Shown piece by piece: positions 5,087 through 5,144 of a stretch of 5,144 nt of DNA (the first letter of the stretch is position 1; each line of letters opens with the position of its first letter). The notes below the pieces were generated by a model. The model was not told where the DNA came from, ran no database searches, and saw only the letters and a program-made list of their open reading frames with translations. A program made the position numbers and the translations under genes. The stretch is from Nitrospirota bacterium (GTDB lineage: Bacteria; Nitrospirota; Nitrospiria; Nitrospirales; Nitrospiraceae): the NCBI GenBank assembly GCA_005877535.1, contig VBOM01000297.1, positions 1 through 5,144 on the forward strand. The letters are read 5' to 3'.

Positions 5087-5144
5087 GTGAGGCGTTAGGG
5101 GTAAGGCGAGAACAACGGGGCCCAGTCACCTTACGCCTCACGGA
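5087..5144. repeat. Inverted array of 7-base repeats, copy 2 (runs to the window edge)
   Basis: The left arm reads GTGAGGC (5087), GTTAGGG (5094) and GTAAGGC (5101). On the other strand the right arm reads GTGAGGC then GTAAGGT. GTGAGGCGTTAGG (5087-5099) pairs with CCTTACGCCTCAC (5129-5141) at 12 of 13 positions around a 29-base loop that includes GGGCCC. The left arm begins 4 bases after the stop at 5083. The last 12 bases, ACGCCTCACGGA, repeat 4569-4580 exactly, where they lead straight into a ribosome binding site and a start codon. A further gene may therefore start just beyond the edge. Confidence 0.7.

Overview
The window reads as a stretch of chromosome from a moderately GC-rich, free-living Gram-negative-type bacterium. 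My best guess is Nitrospirota (a Nitrospira-like nitrite oxidiser). That rests on remembered resemblance of the gene set (HEAT-repeat periplasmic protein, cupredoxin-like secreted protein, DUF420 membrane protein, stand-alone PCP_red protein) and on short tandem-repeat intergenic elements, not on any marker gene. No rRNA, tRNA, transposase or CRISPR array is visible. All supported genes lie on the + strand.

Layout. Positions 2-70 may hold the last codons of an upstream gene. Positions 78-1463 encode an exported, all-helical HEAT-repeat protein. Positions 1464-1870 form a 407-base gap with two parts: a hairpin-rich element (about 1494-1647) bounded by an 11-base inverted repeat, then a likely sigma70-type promoter with a leader of roughly 150 bases. 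Positions 1871-2491 encode a secreted beta-sandwich protein with an amicyanin-like Cys-x2-His-x2-Met motif, closed by a very strong terminator at 2526-2564. After it come a COMT-type O-methyltransferase (2657-3646, GTG start), a six-helix DUF420 membrane protein (3764-4480, start revised) and a small protein with two Cys pairs and two tandem PCP_red domains (4589-5083, start revised).

Three gaps (3647-3763, 4481-4588 and 5084 to the window end) each hold an unusual element. Short tandem units in one orientation are followed by the same kind of unit in the opposite orientation. The unit is 9 bases long in the first gap and 7 bases (GTGANNN type) in the other two. These elements stay open in one reading frame and produce spurious N-terminal extensions of the DUF420 and PCP_red genes. 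In the second, the last heptamer also supplies the Shine-Dalgarno sequence of the PCP_red gene.

Function. Secreted cupredoxin-like protein, DUF420 membrane protein (a family linked to cytochrome oxidase assembly) and exported HEAT protein together hint at envelope or respiratory-chain work, but no catalytic subunit of a respiratory complex is present, so this is inference. The methyltransferase substrate and the role of the PCP_red protein cannot be read from the sequence. The most novel items are the tandem PCP_red protein, the inverted tandem-repeat elements and the structured element at 1494-1647.
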